A stretch of 64,000 nt of DNA, taken from assembly GCF_041200025.1 (NCBI RefSeq), contig NZ_CP165628.1:4898001-4962000 (forward strand), given 5' to 3'. Position numbers and translations under genes: made by a program. The DNA comes from Rouxiella sp. WC2420. GTDB lineage: Bacteria; Pseudomonadota; Gammaproteobacteria; Enterobacterales; Enterobacteriaceae. Every line of letters begins with the position of its first letter. Within the stretch, counting starts at the first letter, position 1. Under the pieces are notes generated by a model, which saw only the letters and a program-made list of their open reading frames with translations, was not told where the DNA came from and searched no databases. Below, in pieces: positions 1-8,901 of this stretch.

Positions 1-297
1 ACTTTTCAAGCCACCTTGATTGACAAGGTTTTCAGGAGGAGTTTTGAAACCTTTAGAATTATTTGAAATTTGCCCTTTCTCTGTAAGATTTCCATCCTCT
101 ACCAGCAGTCCGTAAAATTCTTGTAATTTTACGGACGTATCAGCAAGTCTTTTATCATTCAGAGTCTTACTCCCCCCTTGCCCTGCAATAACAATATCGA
201 CAAGGCTATTTACCATAGTATTAATGTTATTTTTTTTAATAGCTTGCTTAGAAAAAGCTGGATTTTTGGATTTTTTAAATAATGATTGAAAAGGCAT
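1..297 (-). CDS. Unrecognised AT-rich gene, N-terminal part only
   Basis: An open frame of 99 codons runs from an ATG at 297 to the left edge without a stop, so the gene continues outside the window. A GGAGA ribosome-binding site lies about seven bases before the ATG, which supports a real start. The N-terminus is basic and polar (MPFQSLFKKSKNP) and is followed by a Ser/Asn/Lys-rich stretch. There is no clear signal peptide, no membrane segment and no motif I recognise. Base composition is much richer in A+T than lexA and dgkA next door, which suggests horizontal acquisition. A secreted effector or toxin is possible from the composition and location alone, but nothing in the visible residues proves it. 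Confidence 0.6.
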   Translation of the reverse strand, partial: MPFQSLFKKSKNPAFSKQAIKKNNINTMVNSLVDIVIAGQGGSKTLNDKRLADTSVKLQEFYGLLVEDGNLTEKGQISNNSKGFKTPPENLVNQGGLKS

Positions 298-624
298 ACA
301 ATCTTCTCCGTGAAATTTTCTATCCGTTTAGTTTAGAACTCAATACTATTTCTGAATAGGTGGAAGCCTAACCTGAATATGTTAAACAAAGCTGTAAAAG
401 ACCACGTTACGGGAATAGCTTCTCCCACTCAAAGCGTGACGATAATTTGGAGAATTCAATTGGTAATACCAGCACCCATAGCGCTTTGTCGAAGATACTT
501 AAAAGTCATTTAAGCTAACATTCACGACGGCGGCTGAGAGAAAATCTTGCCTACCAAGTAAGCTATGAGAGGAATAAAGCGTAAAACGCAGGAGAAATAG
601 GGAGTAGCGTGCGTGCGTGAGAGA
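298..624. other. Non-coding stretch upstream of the AT-rich gene
   Basis: I see no convincing gene here. The stretch holds the presumed promoter region of the leftward gene that starts at 297. A short inverted pair, CAAAGCG and CGCTTTG, flanks about 45 bases near 438-498. No tRNA, no insertion-sequence end and no intact family repeat is visible. Confidence 0.4.
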
Positions 625-688
625 GATATAGAGATACAGAGATACAGAGATACAGAGATACAGAGATACAGAGATACAGAGATACAGA
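625..688. repeat. 8-bp tandem repeat (GATACAGA, 7 perfect copies plus 1 variant)
   Basis: Seven perfect head-to-tail copies of GATACAGA occupy 633-688. They are preceded by a one-mismatch copy (GATATAGA, 625-632) and followed by a decayed one at 689. A unit length that is not a multiple of three, in non-coding DNA, is typical of a slippage-prone simple sequence repeat. It lies between lexA and the AT-rich gene. Confidence 0.9.
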
Positions 689-706
689 GATTACAGGATC
701 ACTTGA

Positions 707-735
707 GCATGACGATACTAAGAGTATCGTCATGC
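707..735. terminator. Perfect 13-bp hairpin downstream of lexA
   Basis: GCATGACGATACT (707-719) and its exact complement (723-735) flank a 3-base loop. It begins 30 bases past the lexA stop codon and could end or stabilise the lexA transcript. No run of U follows it in either direction, so intrinsic termination is not certain. Confidence 0.5.
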
Positions 736-764
736 TAATGGCGGACAGCCTGAGACCGGAATTG

Positions 765-1373
765 TTAAGACCAGTCGCCGTTGCGGATGACGCCGACGGC
801 TAGACCCTCAATGCTGAAATTTTGTTGGCGCAAATCGACAATAATTGGTTCGAAATCGCTATTTTCTGGCAGAAGCTGCACCGTGTTACCCTGCCTTTTG
901 AGACGTTTAACGGTAACTTCATCGTCAATGCGCGCGACAACAACCTGACCGTTGCGAGCTTCCTGCGTTTTATGAACCGCCAGAAGATCGCCATCAAGAA
1001 TGCCAATATCACGCATCGACATACCGCTGACGCGCAGCAGGAAATCGGCGTTAGGTTTGAACATTGACGGATCAACCTGGTAATGGGCTTCGATATGCTG
1101 GGTTGCCAACAGAGGTTCACCGGCGGCAACGCGGCCAACTAGCGGCAGACCTTCCTCTTCTTCCATCAGCAAGCGAATGCCGCGAGAAGCACCTGAAACT
1201 ATCTCAATCACCCCTTTACGCGCCAGAGCTTTCAAATGCTCTTCTGCTGCGTTAGGTGAGCGGAACCCCAGACGAGTGGCAATCTCTGCACGGGTTGGCG
1301 GCATACCGGTGGTGGAGATATGATCGCGAATAAGGTCATAGACCTCTTGTTGTCTGGCCGTTAGTGCTTTCAT
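765..1373 (-). CDS. lexA: LexA repressor of the SOS response
   Basis: This is the SOS repressor. RecA-stimulated self-cleavage releases DNA-repair genes from repression. The 202-residue length equals that of E. coli LexA. An N-terminal winged helix-turn-helix (about 1-70) is followed by a cleavage linker with the Ala84-Gly85 bond (VAAGEP). The C-terminal S24 peptidase fold shows the catalytic Ser (SGMSM, about 119) and Lys (VTVKRL, about 156). The reading frame stays open upstream, but the ATG at 1373 is chosen because it matches the family start and has a strong GGGGGCGGA ribosome-binding site. Two SOS boxes lie directly upstream, so it is autoregulated. dinF, which follows lexA in E. coli, is absent here. 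Confidence 0.98.
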   Translation of the reverse strand: MKALTARQQEVYDLIRDHISTTGMPPTRAEIATRLGFRSPNAAEEHLKALARKGVIEIVSGASRGIRLLMEEEEGLPLVGRVAAGEPLLATQHIEAHYQVDPSMFKPNADFLLRVSGMSMRDIGILDGDLLAVHKTQEARNGQVVVARIDDEVTVKRLKRQGNTVQLLPENSDFEPIIVDLRQQNFSIEGLAVGVIRNGDWS

Positions 1374-1381
1374 TCCGCCCC

Positions 1382-1418
1382 CTGGTTGTTTATACAGTCT
1401 AGCTGTGAGTATATACAG
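1382..1418 (-). promoter_or_regulatory. Two LexA (SOS) boxes in the lexA promoter
   Basis: A perfect CTGT-N8-ACAG box lies at 1403-1418. A second box with one mismatch (CTGG-N8-ACAG) lies at 1382-1397, just before the lexA start. Paired boxes at this place are the known arrangement for lexA autoregulation in enteric bacteria. Confidence 0.93.
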
Positions 1419-1476
1419 GTAATGGTGGAATGAAAACCAAAGAGTGAACAAAAAGCGACATTGAAATACTTATAAA

Positions 1477-1845
1477 TTATAACCATCGCGGCAGCAGGAT
1501 TACCGCCCAGGTAAAGATTGCAAAACCGATGGCGATAAACACCGCTGCAGAACCCATATCTTTGGCGCGACCGGAAAGCTCATGGATGTCTGGACCGATG
1601 CGATCGATGGCAGCTTCAACGGCGCTGTTCAATAATTCGACAAGAATCACCAGAACCAGCGTTCCGACCATTAAAATACGCTCGACGCTACTCACATCAA
1701 GGTAAAATGACAGTAAGATAGCAGGGACCACAACGAGAGCTTCCTCTCGAAAAGCGGCTTCATTCTTCCATGCCGCTTTTAATCCTTTTAAAGAATAGCC
1801 CGCTGCCTTATATATACGGGTGAATCCAGTGACCTGATTTGGCAT
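1477..1845 (-). CDS. dgkA: Diacylglycerol kinase
   Basis: This integral inner-membrane enzyme phosphorylates diacylglycerol with ATP. It recycles the diacylglycerol produced when membrane-derived oligosaccharides are made. The 122 residues equal the E. coli length. Three hydrophobic segments lie at about 35-50, 57-75 and 98-118. The family signature ELLNSAVEAAIDRIG, with its catalytic glutamate, is intact and is followed by the conserved AKDMGSAAV stretch. It is divergent from plsB, which makes phosphatidate precursors, an arrangement also found in E. coli. Confidence 0.97.
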   Translation of the reverse strand: MPNQVTGFTRIYKAAGYSLKGLKAAWKNEAAFREEALVVVPAILLSFYLDVSSVERILMVGTLVLVILVELLNSAVEAAIDRIGPDIHELSGRAKDMGSAAVFIAIGFAIFTWAVILLPRWL

Positions 1846-1973
1846 TATATTTTACGTCTTAAGTTTGTTTATAGGCATTTTAGCCTGATTTCGTTGTTCT
1901 ATCACCACAGATCTCATACCAGCTTTCTGGTATCCTTGCGGCGACTTGCTAACAAGAGGCTTTACGTTTTTTT
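1846..1973. promoter_or_regulatory. dgkA-plsB divergent promoter region
   Basis: This 128-base gap must hold the promoters of both divergent genes. A perfect inverted repeat, ATACCAG-CTTT-CTGGTAT (1916-1933), lies 40 bases upstream of the plsB start. No close match to a named operator was recognised. Confidence 0.5.
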
Positions 1974-4454
1974 ATGTCAGGATGGCGTAGACTTTATTAT
2001 ACCTTGCTGAATTTACCGCTTTCTTTGCTGGTAAGAAGCAAGGTCGTTCCTACAGATCCGGTGACGGAGTTGCGTTTAGATCCAACTCGTCCAATTCTGT
2101 ACGTTTTGCCTTACAACTCTAAGGCCGATCTTCTCACTCTGCGAACCCAGTGCCTGGCGCAGAATCTTCCCGACCCGCTAATTCCCCTTGAAATCGATGG
2201 CGTGCATCTGCCAAGCCACGTTTTCGTCAGCGAAGGTCCTCGCGTATTTTCCTATTATCATCCGAAACAGGAATCAGTAAAACTGTTCCACGATTACCTG
2301 GATCTGCATCGTAATAATCCAAATCTGGATATTCAGATGCTGCCAGTTTCGGTCATGTTTGGTCGCGCTCCGGGTCGTGAAGGTCAGGAAACGCCACATT
2401 TGCGCGTGTTGAACGGCGTGCAGAAATTCTTCGCGGTGTGGTGGCTGGGGCGTGACAGCTTTGTGCGCTTTTCCAATACCGTTTCTCTGCGTGATATGTC
2501 CATCCAGCATGGCACAGACAAGACGATAGCCCACAAATTGGCTCGCGTCGCGCGCATGCATTTTTCCCGTCAGCGACTGGCTGCAGTAGGTCCACGCCTG
2601 CCCGCTCGACAAGACTTGTTTAACAAGTTGCTGGCCTCGAAAGCCATCGAAAAAGCGGTGGAAGACGAAGCGCGCAGCAAGAAAATCTCTCATGACAAGG
2701 CACAACAGAATGCCATCGACTTGATGGAAGAGATTGCCGCCGACTTCAAATATGAAGCCGTTCGCCTGTCCGATCGCGTTCTGGGCTGGACCTGGAACCG
2801 CCTGTATAAAGGCATTAATGTACACAATGCCGAGCGCGTGCGTCAGTTGGCTCAAGATGGTCAGGAAATCGTTTATGTGCCCTGCCACCGTAGCCATATG
2901 GACTACCTGCTGCTGTCTTACGTGCTTTACCATCAAGGGCTGGTTCCTCCACATATTGCTGCGGGTATCAACCTGAACTTCTGGCCAGCCGGTCCTATCT
3001 TTCGCCGTCTTGGGGCGTTCTTTATTCGCCGCACCTTTAAAGGCAATAAACTTTACTCCACGGTATTTCGCGAATATCTCGGTGAACTGTTCAGTCGCGG
3101 TTACTCGGTAGAATACTTTGTCGAAGGCGGGCGTTCGCGTACTGGCCGGTTGCTGGAACCAAAAACCGGCACTCTCGCCATGACTATTCAGGCCATGCTG
3201 CGCGGCGGTTCACGCCCTATCACTCTGGTACCGATTTATATCGGTTACGAACACGTGATGGAGGTAGGCACCTATGCCAAAGAGCTGCGCGGGGCAACGA
3301 AAGAGAAAGAAAGCTTCCTGCAGATGATCAATGGTTTGCGCAAACTTCGCAACCTGGGTCAAGGCTACGTAAACTTTGGCGAGCCGCTGCACCTGACGCC
3401 TTATTTGAATAAAAAGGTCCCTCAGTGGCGCGACTCGATTGACCCTATCGAGGCACACCGTCCAAGCTGGCTAACGCCAACCGTGCAAGACATCGCCGAC
3501 AAAATCATGGTACGCATCAACAATGCTGCGGCAGCCAACGCCATGAACCTGTGCTCAACCGCGTTGCTGGCTTCGCGTCAGCGCTCACTGACTCGCGAGC
3601 AACTGATTGAGCAGCTCAATTGTTATCTGCAACTGTTGCGCAATGCGCCGTACACTGCTGACTCGACGGTGCCTGACCTGACCGCTGACCAGCTGCTGGA
3701 TCACGCCCTGAACATGAACAAGTTCCAGGTCGAGAAGGACAATATTGGCGATATCATCATTCTGCCGCGCGATCAGGCAGTGCTGATGACCTATTACCGC
3801 AATAATATTCATCATTTGCTGGTCATGCCTTCGCTGCTCGCCAGCATCGTGTTGCATCATAATACGGTGAGCAAGACTGAGGTGCTGCGTCAGGTCGAGC
3901 TTATCTATCCAATGATTAAAGCCGAACTGTTTATGCATTACAGCAAAGAACAGCTTCCGGCGTTGCTTGAAGTGTTGAGTGCCGAGCTGGTGCGTCAGGA
4001 GCTTATTCTGATCGACGGCGATCAATTGATGTTGAATCCGTTACGCAGCCGCCCTCTCCAGCTGCTGGCTGCGGGCGTGCGCGAAACTTTGCAACGCTTC
4101 GCAATCACCCTTTCGCTACTCAGCAACAACCCGAGCATTAGTCGCGGCGCGCTGGAAAAAGAAAGTCGGATTATGGCGCAGCGTTTGTCCGTGCTGCACG
4201 GTATCAACGCGCCGGAATTCTTTGATAAAGCAGTGTTTACTACACTGGTAGGCACATTGCGCGATGAAGGTTATATCAATGATATTGGTGATGCTATCCC
4301 GGAGCATACCTTCGAGATTTACACCATCCTCAGAGATCTGATTACGCCAGACATTCGTTTGACTATCGAAAGCGCTGGCATGCCGTCCGAGCTGCCGCTG
4401 GCGACCGAACCCCCCGTCGAAGCCAAGATAGACGTCAGAGATACTGACCACTAA
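1974..4454 (+). CDS. plsB: Glycerol-3-phosphate 1-O-acyltransferase
   Basis: PlsB transfers an acyl chain from acyl-ACP or acyl-CoA to sn-glycerol-3-phosphate, the first step of phospholipid synthesis, at the inner membrane. The 826 residues compare with 807 in E. coli. All acyltransferase blocks are present: [12 protein letters not shown] (HX4D catalytic motif, about 300), GAFFIRRTF (glycerol-phosphate binding), [10 protein letters not shown], and a proline in the VPIYIGYE block. The start MSGWRRLYY matches the usual N-terminus, although the only purine-rich stretch upstream (AGAGG) is far from the ATG. It ends at a strong bidirectional terminator. The extra length is a low-complexity C-terminal tail. 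Confidence 0.98.
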   Translation: MSGWRRLYYTLLNLPLSLLVRSKVVPTDPVTELRLDPTRPILYVLPYNSKADLLTLRTQCLAQNLPDPLIPLEIDGVHLPSHVFVSEGPRVFSYYHPKQESVKLFHDYLDLHRNNPNLDIQMLPVSVMFGRAPGREGQETPHLRVLNGVQKFFAVWWLGRDSFVRFSNTVSLRDMSIQHGTDKTIAHKLARVARMHFSRQRLAAVGPRLPARQDLFNKLLASKAIEKAVEDEARSKKISHDKAQQNAIDLMEEIAADFKYEAVRLSDRVLGWTWNRLYKGINVHNAERVRQLAQDGQEIVYVPCHRSHMDYLLLSYVLYHQGLVPPHIAAGINLNFWPAGPIFRRLGAFFIRRTFKGNKLYSTVFREYLGELFSRGYSVEYFVEGGRSRTGRLLEPKTGTLAMTIQAMLRGGSRPITLVPIYIGYEHVMEVGTYAKELRGATKEKESFLQMINGLRKLRNLGQGYVNFGEPLHLTPYLNKKVPQWRDSIDPIEAHRPSWLTPTVQDIADKIMVRINNAAAANAMNLCSTALLASRQRSLTREQLIEQLNCYLQLLRNAPYTADSTVPDLTADQLLDHALNMNKFQVEKDNIGDIIILPRDQAVLMTYYRNNIHHLLVMPSLLASIVLHHNTVSKTEVLRQVELIYPMIKAELFMHYSKEQLPALLEVLSAELVRQELILIDGDQLMLNPLRSRPLQLLAAGVRETLQRFAITLSLLSNNPSISRGALEKESRIMAQRLSVLHGINAPEFFDKAVFTTLVGTLRDEGYINDIGDAIPEHTFEIYTILRDLITPDIRLTIESAGMPSELPLATEPPVEAKIDVRDTDH

Positions 4455-4476
4455 TTACGGCTTTTTACGCTGAAAT

Positions 4477-4515
4477 AAAAAACCCCGGCAAGCTCAACGT
4501 TTACCGGGGTTTTTC
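4477..4515. terminator. Bidirectional terminator between plsB and ubiA
   Basis: AAAAACCCCGG and CCGGGGTTTTT form an 11-bp stem with A and T tracts on both sides. It serves the convergent genes plsB (plus) and ubiA (minus). Confidence 0.92.
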
Positions 4516-4530
4516 TTATGTAGCTGGAAG

Positions 4531-5409
4531 CTATGCGGCGCTCATCGTCAGACTAAGCAAGATACCGATAAACATCACCATGCCGACATAATTGTTATTA
4601 CGAAAAGCCTGAAAACACTGGTCGCGCTCGCGTTTTGCAGTCATCTTTTGCTGATGGACAAACAGGCAGCCGGCTAATAACAGCGACCAGTAAAATGGCG
4701 CGCCAAGATGAGTCAAATGCCCTACCAGCGCCATCAATACCAGCGTAGCCAGCTGCAACAGCCCGATGATCAGGTTGTCATTGCGACCAAACAGAATGGC
4801 GGTAGACTTCACACCAATCTTGAGGTCGTCGTCGCGGTCAACCATTGCATACTGAGTATCGTAAGCCACGGTCCAGCAGAAATTTGCGATAAACAGCAAC
4901 CAACAGCTCAGCGGCAGCGATTCGCTTACCGCCATAAATGCCATCGGAATAGCCCAGCCAAAAGCCGCACCGAGCACCACTTGCGGCAGGTTGCTAACAC
5001 GTTTGACGAAAGGATAAACCCACGCCAGCGCCAGTCCAACGACTGAAAGCATAATAGTTTTGCCGTTTAGCAACAGCACCAGGCAGAACGAAGCCAGCAC
5101 CAGCGCGCCAAACAACTTCTTGGCCTGTCCGCTGGTCACGGCGCCACTCGCCAGAGGGCGTGCAGCGGTTCGTTTGACATGACCGTCTACTTTTCTGTCG
5201 GCGTAATCATTGATAACGCAGCCCGCGGCGCGCATGAAGAAAACTCCCAACACGAACACAATCAGGATCTTGATGGGTGGCTTACCGTCGCTCGCCAACC
5301 ACAGCGCCCACAGCGTCGGCCACATTAATAACAGTGAGCCAATCGGCTTATCTATTCTCATCAAACGGCAGTAGTCACGCCATTGTCCCTGCTTTGCAGT
5401 CTCTATCAA
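4531..5409 (-). CDS. ubiA: 4-hydroxybenzoate polyprenyltransferase
   Basis: UbiA attaches the octaprenyl chain to 4-hydroxybenzoate in ubiquinone synthesis, in the inner membrane. The 292 residues are mostly hydrophobic helices. Both aspartate-rich Mg-diphosphate sites are present: NDYADRKVD (67-75) and [13 protein letters not shown] (183-195). The likely start is TTG at 5409, with GGGAG nine bases upstream; no ATG gives a full N-terminal helix. The gene lies 28 bases after ubiC, which supplies its substrate, so the two form an operon. Confidence 0.96.
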   Translation of the reverse strand: MIETAKQGQWRDYCRLMRIDKPIGSLLLMWPTLWALWLASDGKPPIKILIVFVLGVFFMRAAGCVINDYADRKVDGHVKRTAARPLASGAVTSGQAKKLFGALVLASFCLVLLLNGKTIMLSVVGLALAWVYPFVKRVSNLPQVVLGAAFGWAIPMAFMAVSESLPLSCWLLFIANFCWTVAYDTQYAMVDRDDDLKIGVKSTAILFGRNDNLIIGLLQLATLVLMALVGHLTHLGAPFYWSLLLAGCLFVHQQKMTAKRERDQCFQAFRNNNYVGMVMFIGILLSLTMSAA

Positions 5410-5437
5410 CCTATTGTTCTCCCTTGATATAGTGTGA

Positions 5438-5971
5438 TTACGCCTTGCCCGTTTCGGCTTTATTGGATGATTGATAAACGGGTGAAGCAGTTAAAAAGAT
5501 TTCAGTGAGCAGCAGAGGCTTATCAGAAAGTCGCAGGCGTGAACGTCTGGCCCAGTGCTTTGCCTGCTGTCCAAGATGAATATAGTCACGGCTTAATTGA
5601 TTTCCACTGAACAAATAACGCCCCAGCGGCAAGGTGCCAAGATCGACCAGTGCGTGATCGGGGCCGGTCAGTGTTTCTACCGGGATCACTGTTCGGCCCA
5701 GCAACCATGGAACCTCATCGCCAAACAGCACCACTTCGCGCAGCCAATAACGCTCGCTTGGCGGCAGCTGTGCAGCCTCTTCATCGCTGAGCTCTTCTCG
5801 GCTGATAAATCCCTCACGCTGCGGAGTCACACTGACTTTTGCACAGTGCTGCTCAAAACGACGGGTCATCGAGCCCATTTCCAGCAGCCAGTCTACAACC
5901 TCGGGAGGGACGTCAGAAGAGTATTCAAACCAATGAATAGCATCAGGAAAAGGAACAATTGACTCAGACAT
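5438..5971 (-). CDS. ubiC: Chorismate pyruvate-lyase
   Basis: UbiC cleaves chorismate to 4-hydroxybenzoate and pyruvate in the cytoplasm, the entry step of ubiquinone synthesis. The 177 residues compare with 165 in E. coli. Recognisable blocks are [27 protein letters not shown] (with the conserved Arg), the [10 protein letters not shown] loop, LGRYLF and the C-terminal [18 protein letters not shown] with the catalytic Glu. The C-terminal tail is slightly longer than usual. It is first in the ubiCA operon. Confidence 0.96.
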   Translation of the reverse strand: MSESIVPFPDAIHWFEYSSDVPPEVVDWLLEMGSMTRRFEQHCAKVSVTPQREGFISREELSDEEAAQLPPSERYWLREVVLFGDEVPWLLGRTVIPVETLTGPDHALVDLGTLPLGRYLFSGNQLSRDYIHLGQQAKHWARRSRLRLSDKPLLLTEIFLTASPVYQSSNKAETGKA

Positions 5972-6041
5972 CGATACACTCCGAGTGGGTAGCAGGCTCT
6001 ACCGAATAAAGGAAATCAGGAGGGTATTCTAGCGCAGATTA

Positions 6042-6064
6042 CCCCGGCGGTAATCCCGCCGGGG
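6042..6064. terminator. Strong GC hairpin between psiE and ubiC
   Basis: CCCCGGCGG-TAATC-CCGCCGGGG is a perfect 9-bp stem placed just after the psiE stop (minus direction). No U run follows, so it may protect the psiE transcript rather than terminate it. Confidence 0.55.
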
Positions 6065-6071
6065 AGAAGTT

Positions 6072-6479
6072 TTACTCGCGTTTCAGGCGTTCGCCGTTTG
6101 CAAGATAGAGGGTAACCACCAGCACCAGGATCGCCACGGTATAGAGCAGAGTGTCTACCGGGCTTTTATGGTCGACAATAATAAAGCGAATGATCGCGGT
6201 GATGCCGATGTAAACAAAGTAACGCAGCGGAAAGTGGTAACCCGAAGAAAAATACTTAACAATCAGGGCAATAAACTCGAAATACAGGAAGTAAATGACA
6301 ATACCTTCAATCAGCATATAGGAAGAAGATTCGTCATTGTTAACGAACAATACCAGCGCCAGATGATAGGTTTCCCGGCCTAGAAAGAGCATCAGGATCG
6401 CCGCCAGCCCCAGTAAAAAAACGTTTAAGATTCGCTGCATAATAACTGCAACCATCGTTGACTTGTGTGACCCTGCCAT
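6072..6479 (-). CDS. psiE: Phosphate-starvation-inducible protein PsiE
   Basis: This is a small inner-membrane protein of the PsiE family, of unknown biochemical function. In E. coli it is induced by phosphate starvation. The 135 residues match the usual length (136). Four hydrophobic segments are visible, and the family-defining [15 protein letters not shown] and [15 protein letters not shown] stretches are intact. The tail ends in the characteristic ERLKRE. It stands alone between ubiC and pgi. I could not find a clear Pho box upstream. Confidence 0.95.
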   Translation of the reverse strand: MAGSHKSTMVAVIMQRILNVFLLGLAAILMLFLGRETYHLALVLFVNNDESSSYMLIEGIVIYFLYFEFIALIVKYFSSGYHFPLRYFVYIGITAIIRFIIVDHKSPVDTLLYTVAILVLVVTLYLANGERLKRE

Positions 6480-6595
6480 GTGATGTACATCCCACTTTTA
6501 ATGTTGAATGGCAGAAGAATACCACAGGGTTTAGGTCGGAAAAGGCAGATATTCGGAAGGTTACACAATTTTTTATTATGGGGTCTTTTGTATAG

Positions 6596-6628
6596 AAAAA
6601 GGGCCAACTGACAAGCAGTTAGCCCTTA
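6596..6628 (-). terminator. pgi terminator
   Basis: Read on the minus strand, AAGGGCTAACTG and CAGTTGGCCCTT form a 12-bp stem with one mismatch around a CTTGT loop, followed by a U run. It lies about 50 bases past the pgi stop. Confidence 0.85.
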
Positions 6629-6680
6629 TTACTTCAAACGGTTACTTCGGCAAATGCAGCATTATTACCGATTGTCGTGC

Positions 6681-8330
6681 TTAACCGCGCCAGTTTTTGA
6701 AGCGATTGATCAAACCGTTGGTAGAACTGTCGTGTCCGCTAACCTTCTCATCGCTTTCCAGCTCCGGCAGGATACGGCTAGCCAGCTGCTTGCCTAATTC
6801 TACGCCCCATTGGTCAAAGGTGTAGATATTCAGGATAGCGCCCTGAGTGAAGATTTTGTGTTCATACAGCGCAATCAACGCACCCAGGCTGTACGGGGTA
6901 ATTTCGCGCAGCAAAATGGAGTTGGTCGGGCGATTGCCCTCAAACACTTTGAAAGGTGCCACGTGTTTAACGTCTTCAGGCTTTTTACCCTGCGCCGCAA
7001 ACTCTTCCTCTACAACTTCCAGCGATTTACCAAATGCCAGCGCTTCAGTTTGTGCGAAGAAGTTAGACAGCAGTTTGGCGTGGTGATCGCTTAACGGATT
7101 GTGGCTGATTGCCGGAGCAATGAAGTCCGCAGGTACAATTTTGGTGCCCTGATGAATCAGCTGATAAAACGCGTGCTGACCATTGGTGCCCGGCTCGCCC
7201 CAGATAATTGGACCTGTTTCATAAGTTACCGGGCTACCGTTACGGTCAACATATTTACCGTTGGACTCCATATTCCCCTGCTGGAAATAGGCCGCGAAAC
7301 GGTGCATGAATTGATCGTATGGCAGAATCGCTTCAGTTTCAGTGCCGTAGAAATCGTTGTACCAGATGCCGATCAGCGCCAAAATAACCGGCAAGTTTTT
7401 CTCGGCCGGAGTTTCTGCGAAGTGTTTGTCCATCGCGTGTGCGCCGCTCAGCAGTTTTTCGAAGTTCTCGAAACCGACTGACAGGGCAATCGACAGACCA
7501 ATAGCGGACCACAGAGAATAACGACCGCCGACCCAGTCCCAGAACTCGAACATGTTGTCGGTATCAATACCAAACTCGGAAACGGCTTTACCGTTGGTAG
7601 ACAGCGCCGCAAAGTGTTTGGCAACGTGTTGGTCATCACCCGCTGTTTTCAGGAACCAGTCGCGCGCGCTGTGGGCGTTGGTCATGGTTTCTTGAGTAGT
7701 GAAGGTCTTGGACGCCACCAGGAACAGCGTGGTTTCAGGGTCCAGCGGTTTCAACGTTTCGGCAATGTGGGTGCCGTCAACGTTGGAAACGAAATGCATG
7801 TTCAGATGGTTTTTGTAAGGACGCAGCGCCTCGGTCACCATGAACGGGCCAAGGTCGGAGCCGCCGATACCAATGTTGACGACATCAGTGATTGGCTTGC
7901 CGGTGTAACCTTTCCAGCTTCCGCCGATCACGCGCTCGGTGAAGCCTTTAATTTTTGCCAGTACCGCATTGACTTCTGGCATGACGTCTTTGCCATCAAC
8001 CACGATTGGCGTGTTGCTGCGGTTACGCAGTGCAACGTGCAATACAGCGCGGTCTTCGGTGCGGTTGATTTTTTCGCCCGAGAACATCGACTTGATAGCT
8101 TCTTGCAGCTCGGTTTCTTTGGCGAGCGCCTGTAGTTTGCTCAGGGTTTCTTCAGAGATGCGATTCTTGGAGAAGTCCACCAGGATTTGATCTTCAAAGG
8201 TGGCTGAAAACTTGGAGAAACGGTCGCTATCTTCTGCAAACAGTTGACTAATCGTTACATCTTTAACTTTATCGAAATGCTGCTGCAGGGATTGCCAGGC
8301 AGCGGTTTTAGTTGGATTGATATTTTTCAT
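6681..8330 (-). CDS. pgi: Glucose-6-phosphate isomerase
   Basis: Pgi interconverts glucose-6-phosphate and fructose-6-phosphate in glycolysis and gluconeogenesis (cytoplasm). The 549 residues equal the E. coli length. Visible signatures include [11 protein letters not shown] (about 150), [13 protein letters not shown] (phosphate binding), [12 protein letters not shown], the catalytic glutamate in GNMESNGK, the histidine in [10 protein letters not shown], and the C-terminal signature around [10 protein letters not shown]. It is monocistronic with its own terminator and is divergent from lysC. Confidence 0.99.
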   Translation of the reverse strand: MKNINPTKTAAWQSLQQHFDKVKDVTISQLFAEDSDRFSKFSATFEDQILVDFSKNRISEETLSKLQALAKETELQEAIKSMFSGEKINRTEDRAVLHVALRNRSNTPIVVDGKDVMPEVNAVLAKIKGFTERVIGGSWKGYTGKPITDVVNIGIGGSDLGPFMVTEALRPYKNHLNMHFVSNVDGTHIAETLKPLDPETTLFLVASKTFTTQETMTNAHSARDWFLKTAGDDQHVAKHFAALSTNGKAVSEFGIDTDNMFEFWDWVGGRYSLWSAIGLSIALSVGFENFEKLLSGAHAMDKHFAETPAEKNLPVILALIGIWYNDFYGTETEAILPYDQFMHRFAAYFQQGNMESNGKYVDRNGSPVTYETGPIIWGEPGTNGQHAFYQLIHQGTKIVPADFIAPAISHNPLSDHHAKLLSNFFAQTEALAFGKSLEVVEEEFAAQGKKPEDVKHVAPFKVFEGNRPTNSILLREITPYSLGALIALYEHKIFTQGAILNIYTFDQWGVELGKQLASRILPELESDEKVSGHDSSTNGLINRFKNWRG

Positions 8331-8542
8331 AGCAATGCTCTTAGGCTGAGAATGTAAGGTGACATCTTGACTATTTTTTAGCGCAACTGCCTTGATTGTA
8401 TCTGGTATTTTAATAGATGAGATGCATTTATTGCGTTTCTTGCAATAGGCAGTAACAGTTGGCTTTGAAGCCTAATAGTCAAATACCGCAATGAATAATA
8501 GATGACAATGCTGCAAAATGTGAGAGAGATGGCTTCTGATCG

Positions 8543-8571
8543 TTGACAGATGACACAGAACCCGTTATTTC
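8543..8571 (+). promoter_or_regulatory. Probable lysC promoter
   Basis: TTGACA at 8543-8548 is a perfect -35 element. A 17-base spacer leads to TATTTC, a weak -10 element. Transcription from here would begin just before the lysine aptamer. Confidence 0.55.
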
Positions 8572-8582
8572 TAAGCGCCTAA

Positions 8583-8805
8583 CTTATACGCGTCCGCGCG
8601 TATGGGCCAGAAGAGGCGCGTCGCCCAGGCAATGTATCGGAGGAACCGTATCCTGCGAAGGTGCATTATGGGGTGCGACGCCGAGGTCAGACACCCAACG
8701 GTTGGGAAAAGATCGACTACAGGGGCTGAATCCCCTGGGTTGTCACCGCTATAGCTCAAAGAGCTATTGGCATGGTGGGGCGCTTCTGGGTGTATCGTAG
8801 CATTT
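8583..8805 (+). promoter_or_regulatory. Lysine riboswitch (L box) of lysC
   Basis: The leader holds the conserved lysine-aptamer core: GGCCAGAAGAGGCGCG (8605-8620), GGTGCGACGCCGAGGT, GGGGCTGAATCCCCTGGGTT, and the closing GGGCGCTTCTGGGTG. These match the E. coli lysC leader in order and spacing. The expression platform follows to about 8890, with the conserved CTTGTGCCAAGG segment, and leads into the lysC ribosome-binding site. Lysine binding would shut off aspartokinase III. Confidence 0.95.
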
Positions 8806-8901
8806 CTACGCCTGCTCCCGTTTCCCGCTCTACCCTTGTGCCAAGGAATATGCAATTAAAAAGGCCGTCTTAAGAAGGGCGACCCTGACACGAGGTTTCA
8901 A

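Noticed and set aside
1374-1451. Upstream extension of lexA by 26 codons
   Set aside because: It would cover both SOS boxes; the family start at 1373 gives the exact E. coli length.
8543-8800. Open frames on both strands upstream of lysC
   Set aside because: They lie within the lysine riboswitch, whose conserved RNA core explains the sequence.
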